A stretch of DNA of 64,000 nt from MGIIa-L3 sp11892u (GCA_965659685.1 CBFHXB010000002.1:73399-137398); one strand, 5' to 3'. Positions 40,753 to 49,741 are shown, numbered from the stretch's first letter. Translations and numbers: made by a program. Notes: generated by a model from the letters alone, not told the origin.

Positions 40753-43700
40753 ATGACCGACGAAAACATTCCACCCGCACCCCCCGGTCTCCCACCTGCT
40801 CCTCCCGCCCCTCCCGGCCTTCCACCGGCGCCCCCAATGCCACCCGGCATGGGCGCTCCCCCTGCCCCTCCCGGCATGGAAGCTCCACCGGCTCCTCCCG
40901 GCCTCCCCCCTGCTCCACCGATGCCTCCTGGCATGGAAGCACCTCCCGCGCCTCCCGGCATGGATCCGCTCGCTGCTCCTCCCGCGCCTCCCGGCATGGA
41001 TCCGCTCGCTGCTCCTCCCGCGCCTCCCGGCATGGATCCGCTCTCCGCTCCTCCCGCCCCACCCGGCATGGGCGCGCTCGCCGCTCCTCCCGCGCCTCCC
41101 GGCATGGACGCGCTCGCCGCTCCTCCCGCCCCTCCCGGCATGGACGCGCTTGCTGCTCCTCCCGCTCCTCCCGGCATGGACGCGCTTGCTGCTCCTCCCG
41201 CCCCTCCTGGCTTGGACCCGCTCATCTCCGATGGGCTGATGCCCCCTGCGCCTCCTGCGTTAGAGCCCTTGACGGAAGACGAGTTGGAATCCTTGGAAGA
41301 ACCGTCCGAAGCACTTGCAACGGACCCCTTGGCCATGCCCGCGCCTCCCGCACCTCCTGGTCTCGAAGCACTTGCAGCGGACCCCTTGGCCATGCCCGCG
41401 CCTCCCGCACCTCCCGGTCTCGAAGCACCTGCCGAGGACCCCTTGGCCATGCCCGCGCCTCCCGCACCTCCCGGTCTCGAAGCGCCGGCCGAGGACCCCT
41501 TGGCCATGCCCGCACCTCCTGCCCCTCCCGGCATGGACGCGCTCGCAGCCCCACCCGCTCCGCCAGGCCTTGACCCGCTCGCCGCGGATGCTTTGCTCGC
41601 ACCTCCGGCGCCACCCGCGCTCGACATGCCTGCCGAGGACCCGTTGGCCATGCCTGCCCCACCCGCCCCTGCTGGGCTTGATCCGCTGGCAGCGGATGCA
41701 CTTCTCGCGCCCCCCGCTCCTCCCGCTGATCCTCTGGCGGCGGATGCCTTGATGGCACCACCCGAGCCGCCTGCAGACCTCCCTGACCTGACCGCAGCCC
41801 TCCCTGTTGAGGGCGTACAGGGCGCAGGCGAGGACAAGGTGGACGCAACCGAAGAAGGCCTGTCTGGCGTGGTTGCCGGTGCAGTCTTGCGGTCCTCCGA
41901 CGAAGTCGACAGCATTGCGGGCGACAAGCTCGAAGGAAGCATTCACGAAGTGGAAGACACCACCGTGGATGCGGACGGTCACGTGACCAAGCAGAAGGTC
42001 ACGGGGACCCTTACGCTGTCGAACCCTTCCAAGGACGACCGTGTCTACGACGTGGACGCCGTCATGTCCGATTCGTCCTCGACGAACCTCAAGGGGAACG
42101 TGGTGAGCGTCGAAGAACTGGAGCCCGGTCAGGAGCATGCCGTGTCGTACACCGTGTCCGACCGCAACATGCTGATGATGGCAGAGCGCTTCGACACCAA
42201 CCCGGCTCGGGACAAGGAGCGCTCGCTTTCCTTGGCCATGGGCGCTGAGAACACGATTTCCCTCGAATTGGAGGTCCGCAACGTTGCGTCCACCGGTTTG
42301 CACGATGTCGTCGTGACCCGCCCGCTTCCTGACGGCATGAACGTCACCGAAGTGGAGCACGCCACCGTTGAGGACGGTACGCTCACGTGGGACGTCGGCC
42401 ACCTTGACGTCGGTGCATCGAGCACCATCGTGGTGCGAGGAACCCTCGTCGCCACCGGCAAGGACCCCGTTTCCAGCGGTGCGGCCACCGCCACCTACCG
42501 TGCTGACGCCGCCCTGTCCACGATGAACTTCGAGGATTTGGACGCCTTCTGCCGCGGTTTCGCTTACATGCGATCCGTCGAAGGTGAACGCCCTGACACG
42601 TGGGAAGTCACCGCCGTGTTCGAGAACCGTTCCTCCTTTGCCGTGGACTTGGTCAAGCTTCAGGCTCGGCTCAAAGGCAGCGATGAGTTGCTGTTCGACT
42701 TCAGCGACGTGAACGAAGACGTCGCTCCCCATGGCGAGTGGCGGTCTGAATCGGTCAGCGTTGCCTCGGCCGAGAAGCCGGACCTGACGTGGGAACTCTC
42801 CTACACCGTGCTGCCGCGCACCAGCGCCACCACCGAGGGTACGCTCACAATGACGCCACGCGATTTGGCCATCGTTGACGCAACGGTGGAGAAGTCCTAC
42901 AGCAAATCGAAGCTTCATTCCTACCGTGAGCAAACTGTTCAGGCAGAGATCCGCATCACCAACACCGGTTCGTCCGACATCAACCTGATGCGTCTCACCG
43001 ACGACATCCCTGGCGTGTTCCACGCCGTGGACAGCTCGACCCTGAAGATCAAGCAGGCCGGACAATCCCTGCCTCCCGAGCAATTCAAGGCCGATGTCAG
43101 CGAAGGCATCACCCTCGAAGGCGAACACCACAGCCCTGACGGCGCAGGTCACACCCTGACCTTGACCATCGGGCGCAAGGGTCCCATCGGCATGGCTCCC
43201 GGCGAAGTCGTGGTCGTGACCTACGACCTCGTGGCGCCCGACCCTTCGCCTCAGAACGAACGCGTGGACGCCCCAATCCGTGGCGAATTCAGTTGCGAGC
43301 GCTTTGGCCCAGTCTGTGAGCGTGACGTCGAGTCGGCTCCATCGGTCCGTGTTGTCCACAACCGCCGTGACTTTTCGGCGGGCAAGCAGGCCTTGAAGGT
43401 CGGAGGGCGTGGCCGTTACGAAGTGCTGATCCTCTTCGAGAACAACGGCGACACGCCCCTGGCTGACGTCCAGCTCAAGGACGTCATTCCGCCCGGCTAC
43501 GAGATGACGGACTGCGAAGTGCGTGCGAACAACTCGGCCCTCGAGAACGTTGAGACCAGCCAGGAGACGGACGCCACAGGCACCACCGTCATCTGGCATC
43601 TTCCAAGCGTCGGCAAGGCCGAGCGCATCGACGTGGCCTACATGATCAAGGGCGAAGGAGACATCGACACCGACCTCCTCAACACCTTCCACGGCGCCGT

Positions 43701-44133
43701 CTTTGGCGACGAAATCGAGGACGATGACGCAGAACCCGAAGCACCTGCAGAAGCCGAAGAGGCTTCCGAGGAAGTTGAGAGTGCACCTGCGGTGAAGTTC
43801 CGAGACGACGTGCTCGACCGCGTCATGGACGCCCACGGCATCGACAGCGAGCACCGTGACGCCTTCATCGCCCACGCCGCCGCGTTCGACCACGACGGCA
43901 ACAACTACCTCAAGAAGCAGGAGTTGGAGGACGCCGCCACCGCATGGAACGAAGCACACGGTGATTCTTCCGAGGACGAGGGCATCGCAGAAGCCGAGGA
44001 AGAAGCGGAAGCATCCGAAAGCGACGACGCGGAGGTCGAATCGGCAGAGACCAAGTCTTGCCCGATCTGCATGAAGGACGTTGCAGCGGACGCCACCGAG
44101 TGCGACTGCGGATTCAAGTTCGAGGAGAACTGA
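40753..44133 (+). CDS. Giant signal-less proline-rich repeat / DUF11-like / EF-hand / zinc-ribbon protein
   Basis: 1126 residues with no signal peptide and no membrane helix. Order: residues about 5-345, tandem PPAPPG(L/M)-based repeats (short PAPPGMD-x-LAAP units, then longer units with DPLAMPAPPAPPGLE); about 345-1010, several DUF11-like beta-sandwich domains (LSNPSKDDRVYDVDAVM, MLEVRNVASTGLHDVVVTRPLPDG, VLILFENNGDTPLADVQLKD); about 1044-1056, an EF-hand loop DHDGNNYLKKQE in a helical domain; an acidic stretch; and a C-terminal zinc ribbon CPICMKDVAADATECDCG. DUF11-type domains are normally external, so a cytosolic copy is odd. AGGAGG lies nine bases before the ATG. Function unknown; a scaffold or matrix role is inference. 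Start is sure, since upstream in-frame sequence is antisense of the GPN gene. Confidence 0.8.
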   Translation: MTDENIPPAPPGLPPAPPAPPGLPPAPPMPPGMGAPPAPPGMEAPPAPPGLPPAPPMPPGMEAPPAPPGMDPLAAPPAPPGMDPLAAPPAPPGMDPLSAPPAPPGMGALAAPPAPPGMDALAAPPAPPGMDALAAPPAPPGMDALAAPPAPPGLDPLISDGLMPPAPPALEPLTEDELESLEEPSEALATDPLAMPAPPAPPGLEALAADPLAMPAPPAPPGLEAPAEDPLAMPAPPAPPGLEAPAEDPLAMPAPPAPPGMDALAAPPAPPGLDPLAADALLAPPAPPALDMPAEDPLAMPAPPAPAGLDPLAADALLAPPAPPADPLAADALMAPPEPPADLPDLTAALPVEGVQGAGEDKVDATEEGLSGVVAGAVLRSSDEVDSIAGDKLEGSIHEVEDTTVDADGHVTKQKVTGTLTLSNPSKDDRVYDVDAVMSDSSSTNLKGNVVSVEELEPGQEHAVSYTVSDRNMLMMAERFDTNPARDKERSLSLAMGAENTISLELEVRNVASTGLHDVVVTRPLPDGMNVTEVEHATVEDGTLTWDVGHLDVGASSTIVVRGTLVATGKDPVSSGAATATYRADAALSTMNFEDLDAFCRGFAYMRSVEGERPDTWEVTAVFENRSSFAVDLVKLQARLKGSDELLFDFSDVNEDVAPHGEWRSESVSVASAEKPDLTWELSYTVLPRTSATTEGTLTMTPRDLAIVDATVEKSYSKSKLHSYREQTVQAEIRITNTGSSDINLMRLTDDIPGVFHAVDSSTLKIKQAGQSLPPEQFKADVSEGITLEGEHHSPDGAGHTLTLTIGRKGPIGMAPGEVVVVTYDLVAPDPSPQNERVDAPIRGEFSCERFGPVCERDVESAPSVRVVHNRRDFSAGKQALKVGGRGRYEVLILFENNGDTPLADVQLKDVIPPGYEMTDCEVRANNSALENVETSQETDATGTTVIWHLPSVGKAERIDVAYMIKGEGDIDTDLLNTFHGAVFGDEIEDDDAEPEAPAEAEEASEEVESAPAVKFRDDVLDRVMDAHGIDSEHRDAFIAHAAAFDHDGNNYLKKQELEDAATAWNEAHGDSSEDEGIAEAEEEAEASESDDAEVESAETKSCPICMKDVAADATECDCGFKFEEN
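40771..41785 (+). repeat. Tandem repeats coding the proline-rich N-terminal region
   Basis: About 1 kb of near-identical units. The early block alternates CCTCCCGGCATGGA and GCTCCTCCCGC elements at 45-60 base spacing; the later block has longer units with TTGGCCATGCCCGCGCCTCC. The strand asymmetry makes long open frames on the other strand and in other frames. The array is in frame with the gene and is prone to slippage. Confidence 0.85.
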
Positions 44134-44134
44134 A

Positions 44135-44554
44135 TCAGAACGGAAGTTGCCACCGGGGCGCCAGCTCCGGGTCTTCGTCTTCGTCAACGATGAGGATGAC
44201 CGGACGGCGCATGCTCACGAGCAGTTCCTCCAGCGGTGTCCGTGTTGCCGGTGCCATGGTGCCCACGCGGAGATCCACTGCAAGCCAAGCTTCCGGGTAC
44301 TGCCGCATCCAAGCCCCGAGTTCAGCCTCGATGGACTCAGGTGGCGCTCCAGGACGAACGCTTGGCAAATGACCCCAGCCCTGCGGGCAGCGTTGCTCCA
44401 TCTCCGTCCAGAGGAAGACGCGTGGCGCGCTGGGCAGGCGTGCGAGTTGGGCTTCGGCCTCCTCCAAGGTGGCGCTGACCGGCTGTCCGGGCATCGGCAT
44501 TGGGAGCGGGTGCGCCCAGCCCGGATTGACATCGAGTGGACTTCGGCGGCGCAT
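44135..44554 (-). CDS. Hypothetical protein, unknown function
   Basis: 139 residues, Pro-rich at the start, then strands and helices (ATLEEAEAQLARLPSAPRVFLWTEMEQR, SIEAELGAWMRQYPEAWLAVDLR, RPVILIVDEDEDPELAP). The ATG at 44554 gives MRRRSPLDVNPGW. A conserved-looking protein but no family comes to mind. Its stop is one base away from that of the proline-rich protein on the other strand (TGAATCA), and its start is divergent from the EMC3-like gene. Confidence 0.55.
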   Translation of the reverse strand: MRRRSPLDVNPGWAHPLPMPMPGQPVSATLEEAEAQLARLPSAPRVFLWTEMEQRCPQGWGHLPSVRPGAPPESIEAELGAWMRQYPEAWLAVDLRVGTMAPATRTPLEELLVSMRRPVILIVDEDEDPELAPRWQLPF

Positions 44555-44643
44555 GGTGGGCGGTTGACGGGGAGGGACTTGAAGGCATCAGCCGTCCGTG
44601 TGGACGGGCGAACGTTCATGCCGTGCATTCACGCCGTCGGGGT

Positions 44644-45576
44644 GTGAGCACCCCATCGGCCCCCGGCGGCCCCGCACCGCCTGCGCCCCCTCAAGGCGCC
44701 ATGTTCACCATGCTGGCCATGATGCTCATGATGGTCTTGCTCGTCGTCAATCCGAACATTCGGAACACGCTTGGGGACATCGCTGACCCGATCTTGTCCC
44801 CAGTGCTCCCCGAGGAGCGCTTCGTCATTATCACCTTGCTCATTTTGGGCAGCGCATCGATGCTGGTGAACACCGTCTTGCGCAACCTGTTCATGGATCC
44901 GATTGCACAGGCCCACCTCCAGCACCGGCAGGGTCAGGTGCGTCAAATCATGAACGAGGCTCGCATGTCCCGGGACTCGACCCTTCAGGACAAGGCCATG
45001 ACCTTGCAACAGCAGATGATGCCCGAGCAACTCAGCGTGCAAATGGGCGCCATGAAACCGATGATGTTCACCATGGTGTTCATCATCGCTATTTTTGCTT
45101 GGCTGACGACCACCGTGGAAGACTTCCGTGTGGGCTACATCTCCCTGCCGTGGGCGCCAGAATGGGGTCTGAATGATCGCTTTCTCTTGTTCCCTGCATG
45201 GATTTGTGCCTACATTTGCATGAGTGCGCCGTTGGGTCGCGTGGTGGACCGGCACATCAAACTCCTCCGCTACCGCAACCATCCCTTGGTGAAGGCCGAG
45301 GAGACCATCCCTGAGCCGCTCCTTCACCTGATTCAAGGAAAGAAGGGGAGCGGCGATGGCTCCACCAAGCGTCGTCAAGAACAGCGCCGCCGCCGCGACG
45401 GACCACGCAAGCGCAACGACGAAGCCGCGGCTGCAAAGACGGAAGATGGCGAGACGGCGCCCAAGGCTTCCTCGGCAGCCAAAGATCTGGCGTGCCCTAC
45501 CTGTTGGAGCGATCAAGTGCGCCGTGAAGGGCCACGGACCAAGGTCTGCCAAACCTGCTTCCACGAGTGGGTGTGA
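44644..45576 (+). CDS. EMC3/YidC-like membrane insertase subunit (DUF106) with zinc ribbon
   Basis: Archaeal member of the Oxa1/YidC/EMC3 superfamily, which helps insert membrane proteins. About residues 20-45 a helix, then LPEERFVIITLLILGSASMLVNTVLRNLFMD, a charged coiled-coil-like loop (HLQHRQGQVRQIMNEAR...QLSVQMGAMKPMMFTMVF), and two further helices. An extra C-terminal part has a basic KRRQEQRRRRDGPRKR stretch and a zinc ribbon CPTCWSDQVRRE...CQTCFHEWV, which is unusual. GTG 44644 is chosen because it starts the ordered part; ATG 44701 is also possible. First gene of an operon with cmk and truB, as in other archaea. Confidence 0.8.
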   Translation: MSTPSAPGGPAPPAPPQGAMFTMLAMMLMMVLLVVNPNIRNTLGDIADPILSPVLPEERFVIITLLILGSASMLVNTVLRNLFMDPIAQAHLQHRQGQVRQIMNEARMSRDSTLQDKAMTLQQQMMPEQLSVQMGAMKPMMFTMVFIIAIFAWLTTTVEDFRVGYISLPWAPEWGLNDRFLLFPAWICAYICMSAPLGRVVDRHIKLLRYRNHPLVKAEETIPEPLLHLIQGKKGSGDGSTKRRQEQRRRRDGPRKRNDEAAAAKTEDGETAPKASSAAKDLACPTCWSDQVRREGPRTKVCQTCFHEWV

Positions 45577-45578
45577 CC

Positions 45579-46121
45579 ATGGTCCGCGTGACCGTCTCCG
45601 GTCATCCAGGCAGCGGGACCTCCACCTTGGTGGCGGCGTTGGCCGAACGCTACGGTTGGACCACCCTCAACGGCGGTCAGGTGTTTCGCGAAGAAGCGGC
45701 CCGCCGTGGCATGGACCTGGGCTCGTTCGGACGCCTTTGCGCTGAAGACGCATCCGTGGATCGTGACCTCGACGCCCTCCTTCAGGAGCGGATGCAGGCC
45801 GATGGAGGGCCCGACGTGGTTGAAAGCCGCATGGCAGGATGGTGGGCGTACCGCCTTGGTTTGGACTGCCTGCGTGTTTGGCTCGATGTCGATGAATCGG
45901 AGCGCGCGCGACGCGTGGTGATGCGGGAAGGCGGTGACCTTGACGCCGCACTGCAAGCCAACCGGGAACGTCGTGCCGTGGACGGTGCTCGCTTTGAGGA
46001 ACTCTACGGCTTGCAACCTGAAGATGCGGAACCCTATTCACATAGGCTCGACGCGAGTCGACTTGACGCTGCAGCGGTCGTTGAGGCCGTCGTGGCGATG
46101 ATTGAGGAGGATTCGGTATGA
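45579..46121 (+). CDS. cmk: Cytidylate kinase, archaeal type
   Basis: Phosphorylates CMP and dCMP. P-loop GHPGSGTST, then LNGGQVFREEAARRGMDLGSFGRLCAED and VVESRMAGWWAYRLG, the archaeal Cmk signature; RVWLDVDESERARRVVMRE holds the lid. 180 residues, standard. ATG 45579 sits two bases after the previous stop; its own stop overlaps truB (ATGA). The DUF106-cmk-truB order is a known archaeal arrangement. Confidence 0.92.
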   Translation: MVRVTVSGHPGSGTSTLVAALAERYGWTTLNGGQVFREEAARRGMDLGSFGRLCAEDASVDRDLDALLQERMQADGGPDVVESRMAGWWAYRLGLDCLRVWLDVDESERARRVVMREGGDLDAALQANRERRAVDGARFEELYGLQPEDAEPYSHRLDASRLDAAAVVEAVVAMIEEDSV

Positions 46122-47089
46122 CCCACATTGTGCTCGACGCAGAGGCCACGACCGATCCTGCCTTCGGGCAACGCCCGAATGAGCGCAGCGTGGAGGAGCG
46201 AATCGCTGCTGGCGTGCTGCTTTTGGACAAGCCTGCCGGGCCCACCTCACACCAAGTGGCCGCTTGGGTCCGCGATCGTTTCGGCCTCGAACGCATGGGT
46301 CACGGCGGTACGCTTGATCCGTTCGCAACGGGTGTGCTCCCCCTCACGTTTGGCAAATCGATGCGCCTGACCGGCAAAGTGCTCACCCACGACAAGACCT
46401 ACATCGCCGTGCTTGACGTTCCCGAAGCGATCGACGACGAGGCCCTGGAAGCCGCACTCGCCCGTCTCCGTGGACGTGTCTATAACGTCCCTCCCGAGAT
46501 TTCTGCGGTCAAGGTTCAGGTCCGGACCCGACGCATCGAGCGATTGGTGTTGCTCAACCGAAGCCCGACGCACATCGTGGTCGAAGTGGCCTGCGAAGCG
46601 GGCACGTACATTCGAACCATGGCCCGCGATCTTGGTCTTCTGCTCGACCGACCGGTCAAGCTGATCGAACTTCGCCGCTCGGCTTCTGGCCGATTCGACC
46701 TGAGCGCGTCTGCAACCCTGCAACAGGTGGCCGATGCCCATTGGCTTTGGTCCTCTGAAGGGAAGAGTGAGGCCTTGCTGCGTCTGCTTCACCCCATCGA
46801 GATCCTGGCGGAAGACCTGCCAAGGGTCGTGGTGCGGGACGCTGCGGTGGGCGCCGTGGCTCATGGCGCCCCGCTGATGCGACCTGGTGTGGTGTCCGTG
46901 GACGGTGGTTGGACCGCCGGTTCGTTGGTGGCGGCCATGTCGCTGAAGGGCGAACTGATCGCCCTGATGCGTTTGAGCGTTGACAGCACCTCCATTCAAG
47001 GCCTGTCCGATGGCGAAGTGGCCAAGGCAGAAACGGTGGTCATGACGACCGAGGTGTACCCTCGTTCGTGGGCTTCCAAAGAAGCTTGA
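46118..47089 (+). CDS. truB: tRNA/rRNA pseudouridine synthase, TruB/Cbf5 family
   Basis: Pseudouridine synthase, in archaea usually the catalytic subunit (Cbf5) of H/ACA ribonucleoproteins and the tRNA pseudouridine-55 enzyme. Seen: LLDKPAGPTSHQVAAWV, RMGHGGTLDPFATGVLPL with the catalytic Asp, PEISAVKVQVRTRRIERL, and CEAGTYIRTMARDLG; a C-terminal PUA-like domain follows (residues about 235-323, ending before EVYPRSW). 323 residues, typical of Cbf5. Stop abuts a small opposing frame. Confidence 0.92.
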   Translation: MTHIVLDAEATTDPAFGQRPNERSVEERIAAGVLLLDKPAGPTSHQVAAWVRDRFGLERMGHGGTLDPFATGVLPLTFGKSMRLTGKVLTHDKTYIAVLDVPEAIDDEALEAALARLRGRVYNVPPEISAVKVQVRTRRIERLVLLNRSPTHIVVEVACEAGTYIRTMARDLGLLLDRPVKLIELRRSASGRFDLSASATLQQVADAHWLWSSEGKSEALLRLLHPIEILAEDLPRVVVRDAAVGAVAHGAPLMRPGVVSVDGGWTAGSLVAAMSLKGELIALMRLSVDSTSIQGLSDGEVAKAETVVMTTEVYPRSWASKEA

Positions 47090-47155
47090 TCACGCTTCGA
47101 TGTACTCTTCGTAGATGTATTCGTCTGTTTCAATGCGGATTTTCAATTCCGGCAT
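47090..47155 (-). CDS. Possible 21-residue protein
   Basis: ATG at 47155 opens a frame reading MPELKIRIETDEYIYEEYIEA. It has a GGAGAGG ribosome-like site about 12-18 bases upstream, and its stop abuts that of truB in TGATCA. Alternating charge and beta-like pattern look protein-like, but 21 codons is too short to be sure. Confidence 0.4.
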   Translation of the reverse strand: MPELKIRIETDEYIYEEYIEA

Positions 47156-47280
47156 GGTCCCCACAACCTCTCCTGCCGTTACCGGACGGCCCCCACGGCC
47201 TCAGGAGGAACCACACCCGCGACTCTTCGCATATGAAGGTTCATCGTGACGCACGCATTATGCGTCCGACGGGGGTGGGT

Positions 47281-49668
47281 TCACTCGACCTTGCGAACGC
47301 GCTTTGGTGCAAAGGCAGCGAACAGGCCAAGGATGGCGACGAGCACGAACACCGTACCGAGGACGACAAGCCCGCCGGAGAGTTCAGGCCCGCCGCTGGA
47401 GGACCCGTCATCGAGGGTCGATTCGGCTGGCGTCACGGTGACGGGAAGGCTCTCGAGGTTGTTGGATTCATCGCGCTCGTCGACGGTCGCGCTGCGGTCG
47501 ACTTCGGCTTCAAGACGAACGAGTGCGTCCCCGTCTTCGGGCACGCGCCATGCGAATTCGACGACACCGAGTCCGCCGGGTTCAATCAAGGGGATTTCAC
47601 CTGTACCGATCAACTCGCCATCGGCGGTCAAACGCACGTCGACGAGGGTGGCCGTCACGGCGCCTGCGTTTCGGACGTAGACGGTGATGTCCACGATGCT
47701 GCCGCTTTCCAATGCCCCGGTCGGTGCGAGGATGTCATCGATGCTGAGGTCGGCCAGGGCCCGCACGTCAAGGTCGAGGGTTCGGTCCGTGCATGAGGTG
47801 GCATCGCACACGGTGACGCCAACGGAGACAAAGCCAGGGGTAGGGGCCGTGAGACGAACCACGCCTGCGGTGAGATCAACGGTTGCCCATGAGCGGTTGG
47901 TGGAGGCTTGCAAATCGGAGGAATCGCCGTCGCTCACCGAGATGGCGACCGTGGTCTCCACCTCATGTTCGACCGGAACGATTCCGGGGAACTCGTCCAC
48001 CACCGGAGCATCGTCCACGGTCGCGACCTGCACGGTCCACGATTCCGTCCATGTGTTGCCCGCCGCGTCCATCACCGAGGTGACGATGCCAGCGTTGCCT
48101 GAGGCCTCGGGCACCAAGGACACGCGGATTTGGCCCTCGGTGAGGTCCACGTTCACGACGTCTGGAGCATCGTTGGTGAAGGAGACCGCCAAGGCGTCAG
48201 CCGCGGTTCTGTCGTCGGTGCATCGGGTGATCAGGGGGAGGACGATGCCTCCGGCGTCTTCGGTCAGGAACTGATTTCCAACGTTCTGGCACACCGGGTC
48301 TTCGTCGTATTCAACGCTGAAGCCGCCGCTCAAACTCACCGAACTGAATTCGACGGCTGTGCTTGACGACGAACCGTTGGCGTCCCAGGTGAACACGGTC
48401 CCAAGACGAACTTCCACGGCTGAGTTGTCTTCGGCCAAGGCATGCCCAACGGGCAAGTCGAATCGGAAGGTTCCGAGGGTCGTCACCGGCTCGTTGGCGA
48501 CCACCACGCCGTTGACGTAAGCCGCCCAGCGGGAACTGCTTTCCAGCAGACCGGCCACGTCGCCATGGATGCGGCCGATCAGGGTCAAGGTCGGGTCGTT
48601 GACGTCAACGGTCAGCCGCGACATGCACCCTTCGTTCATCGAGACCCGAATTTGGAGGGCGTCGACGTTTGGAAGCAGTCCGTTCGTGTCATGGCTGGTC
48701 CACACGCCGGGAGTGCCGTCGCCGTCCATCTCACGCACTTCGAAACTCAGGTTCGTCGTCGCCCCATCAAAGGCATAGGCCAGCCGGCCAAGGCGCTGTT
48801 CAGGTGGCCGCTCAACGGTGGCGCTGGTCCACTGTCCGAGGGTGCCTTCGGCCGAGGGTTGCAAGCCACATGGTGCCAGCGAAACACCGTCGGTTTGGCC
48901 TTCATCAAGGTCGAGGTGGATCACTGGGATGCCGACGTTCGACGTGGTCGCCGTGGCCGTGGCTTGTTCTCCGCCGTACCATGGCGTCAGGACGACGATT
49001 TCCAATCCGACCGCGTCAACGCGGAGTTCGCTGTCGTCGGTGGTGCCTTCGGACACGTAGTCCAGCCGCACGGTGAGGTCAGCCAATTCGCTCCACGTCC
49101 AGTTCGGGGCGTCGTCAAGGCCGATTCTATAGGGTTGACCGTCCATGTAATCGATGCCGCTTCCGGTGTTGGACCAGGTTTTCACCAAATCGAAAATGCC
49201 ACCCGTTTCGTGAGACACACGCACCTTGTCTTGGAACAACGCTCCGGGCACTTCGATGGCCAGCAGGAGGGTCACGTCACGCACCGCAAAGGAAGTCAAC
49301 CCGCTGACGTCGAATCCGTCCACGTCAATGTCCGGTCCAGTGCTCCACGTGTAGGCCCCGTCCGGTGCACCAAGGCTCGCATTGCTGTCGGTGGGTGTGG
49401 TGGAGGCCCAGACGGTCTGCGCGACCAAGTTCTCTGGCCGCTCGTGCATGAAGGTCAGATGATCGTCGGCCACCATGGCCTGCGTGTGCTGGGCAGGAGC
49501 CGTACTGAAACTCACGCTGTCGTCCAAGGACCAGTCGCTGGGTTCGTCGAAAACGCCCTGAGGCAACAGATCGACGACCGCGGTTGAGTGAACGCTTCGA
49601 GCAGCGGCCGGGATGGCCGGGAGGAGCAGCAGGAGGACGAGCAAGGTCGCAACACGTGCCTTGGTCAT
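47281..49668 (-). CDS. Exported adhesin-like protein with C-terminal anchor
   Basis: 795 residues, with signal peptide (TKARVATLLVLLLLLPAIPAAA). The N-terminal half is made of beta-sandwich modules; residues about 590-660 resemble a cadherin/Ig-like repeat (VEHEVETTVAISVSDGDSSD); about 663-758 a CARDB module (LSIDDILAPTGALESGSIVDITVYVRN ... SATVDERDESNNLE). The end is GGPELSGG, a helix (LVVLGTVFVLVAILGLFAAF), and KRVRKVE. This three-part ending (GGP, helix, basic tail) resembles that of the protein at 6176 and could be a sorting signal for the archaeosortase; that is inference. GAGG lies five bases before the ATG. Confidence 0.8.
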   Translation of the reverse strand: MTKARVATLLVLLLLLPAIPAAARSVHSTAVVDLLPQGVFDEPSDWSLDDSVSFSTAPAQHTQAMVADDHLTFMHERPENLVAQTVWASTTPTDSNASLGAPDGAYTWSTGPDIDVDGFDVSGLTSFAVRDVTLLLAIEVPGALFQDKVRVSHETGGIFDLVKTWSNTGSGIDYMDGQPYRIGLDDAPNWTWSELADLTVRLDYVSEGTTDDSELRVDAVGLEIVVLTPWYGGEQATATATTSNVGIPVIHLDLDEGQTDGVSLAPCGLQPSAEGTLGQWTSATVERPPEQRLGRLAYAFDGATTNLSFEVREMDGDGTPGVWTSHDTNGLLPNVDALQIRVSMNEGCMSRLTVDVNDPTLTLIGRIHGDVAGLLESSSRWAAYVNGVVVANEPVTTLGTFRFDLPVGHALAEDNSAVEVRLGTVFTWDANGSSSSTAVEFSSVSLSGGFSVEYDEDPVCQNVGNQFLTEDAGGIVLPLITRCTDDRTAADALAVSFTNDAPDVVNVDLTEGQIRVSLVPEASGNAGIVTSVMDAAGNTWTESWTVQVATVDDAPVVDEFPGIVPVEHEVETTVAISVSDGDSSDLQASTNRSWATVDLTAGVVRLTAPTPGFVSVGVTVCDATSCTDRTLDLDVRALADLSIDDILAPTGALESGSIVDITVYVRNAGAVTATLVDVRLTADGELIGTGEIPLIEPGGLGVVEFAWRVPEDGDALVRLEAEVDRSATVDERDESNNLESLPVTVTPAESTLDDGSSSGGPELSGGLVVLGTVFVLVAILGLFAAFAPKRVRKVE

Positions 49669-49741
49669 GGTTCCTCTTGGGGCGCAACGGCACTTGAACG
49701 CACGGGTCACTTGCTGCACCAAGAAACACGTTGCGGTGCGT

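Noticed and set aside
40771..41785. Repeat array as CRISPR or mobile element remnant
   Set aside because: In-frame coding repeats with no spacer pattern, no terminal repeats and no transposase nearby.
41260..44187. A 975-codon open frame on the minus strand
   Set aside because: It is the shadow of the proline-rich repeat gene: no plausible domain, and the repeat bias of the plus-strand gene explains its length.
48442..49587. A long plus-strand frame opposite the exported adhesin-like protein
   Set aside because: No signal or domain; the opposite strand has signal peptide, CARDB and anchor.
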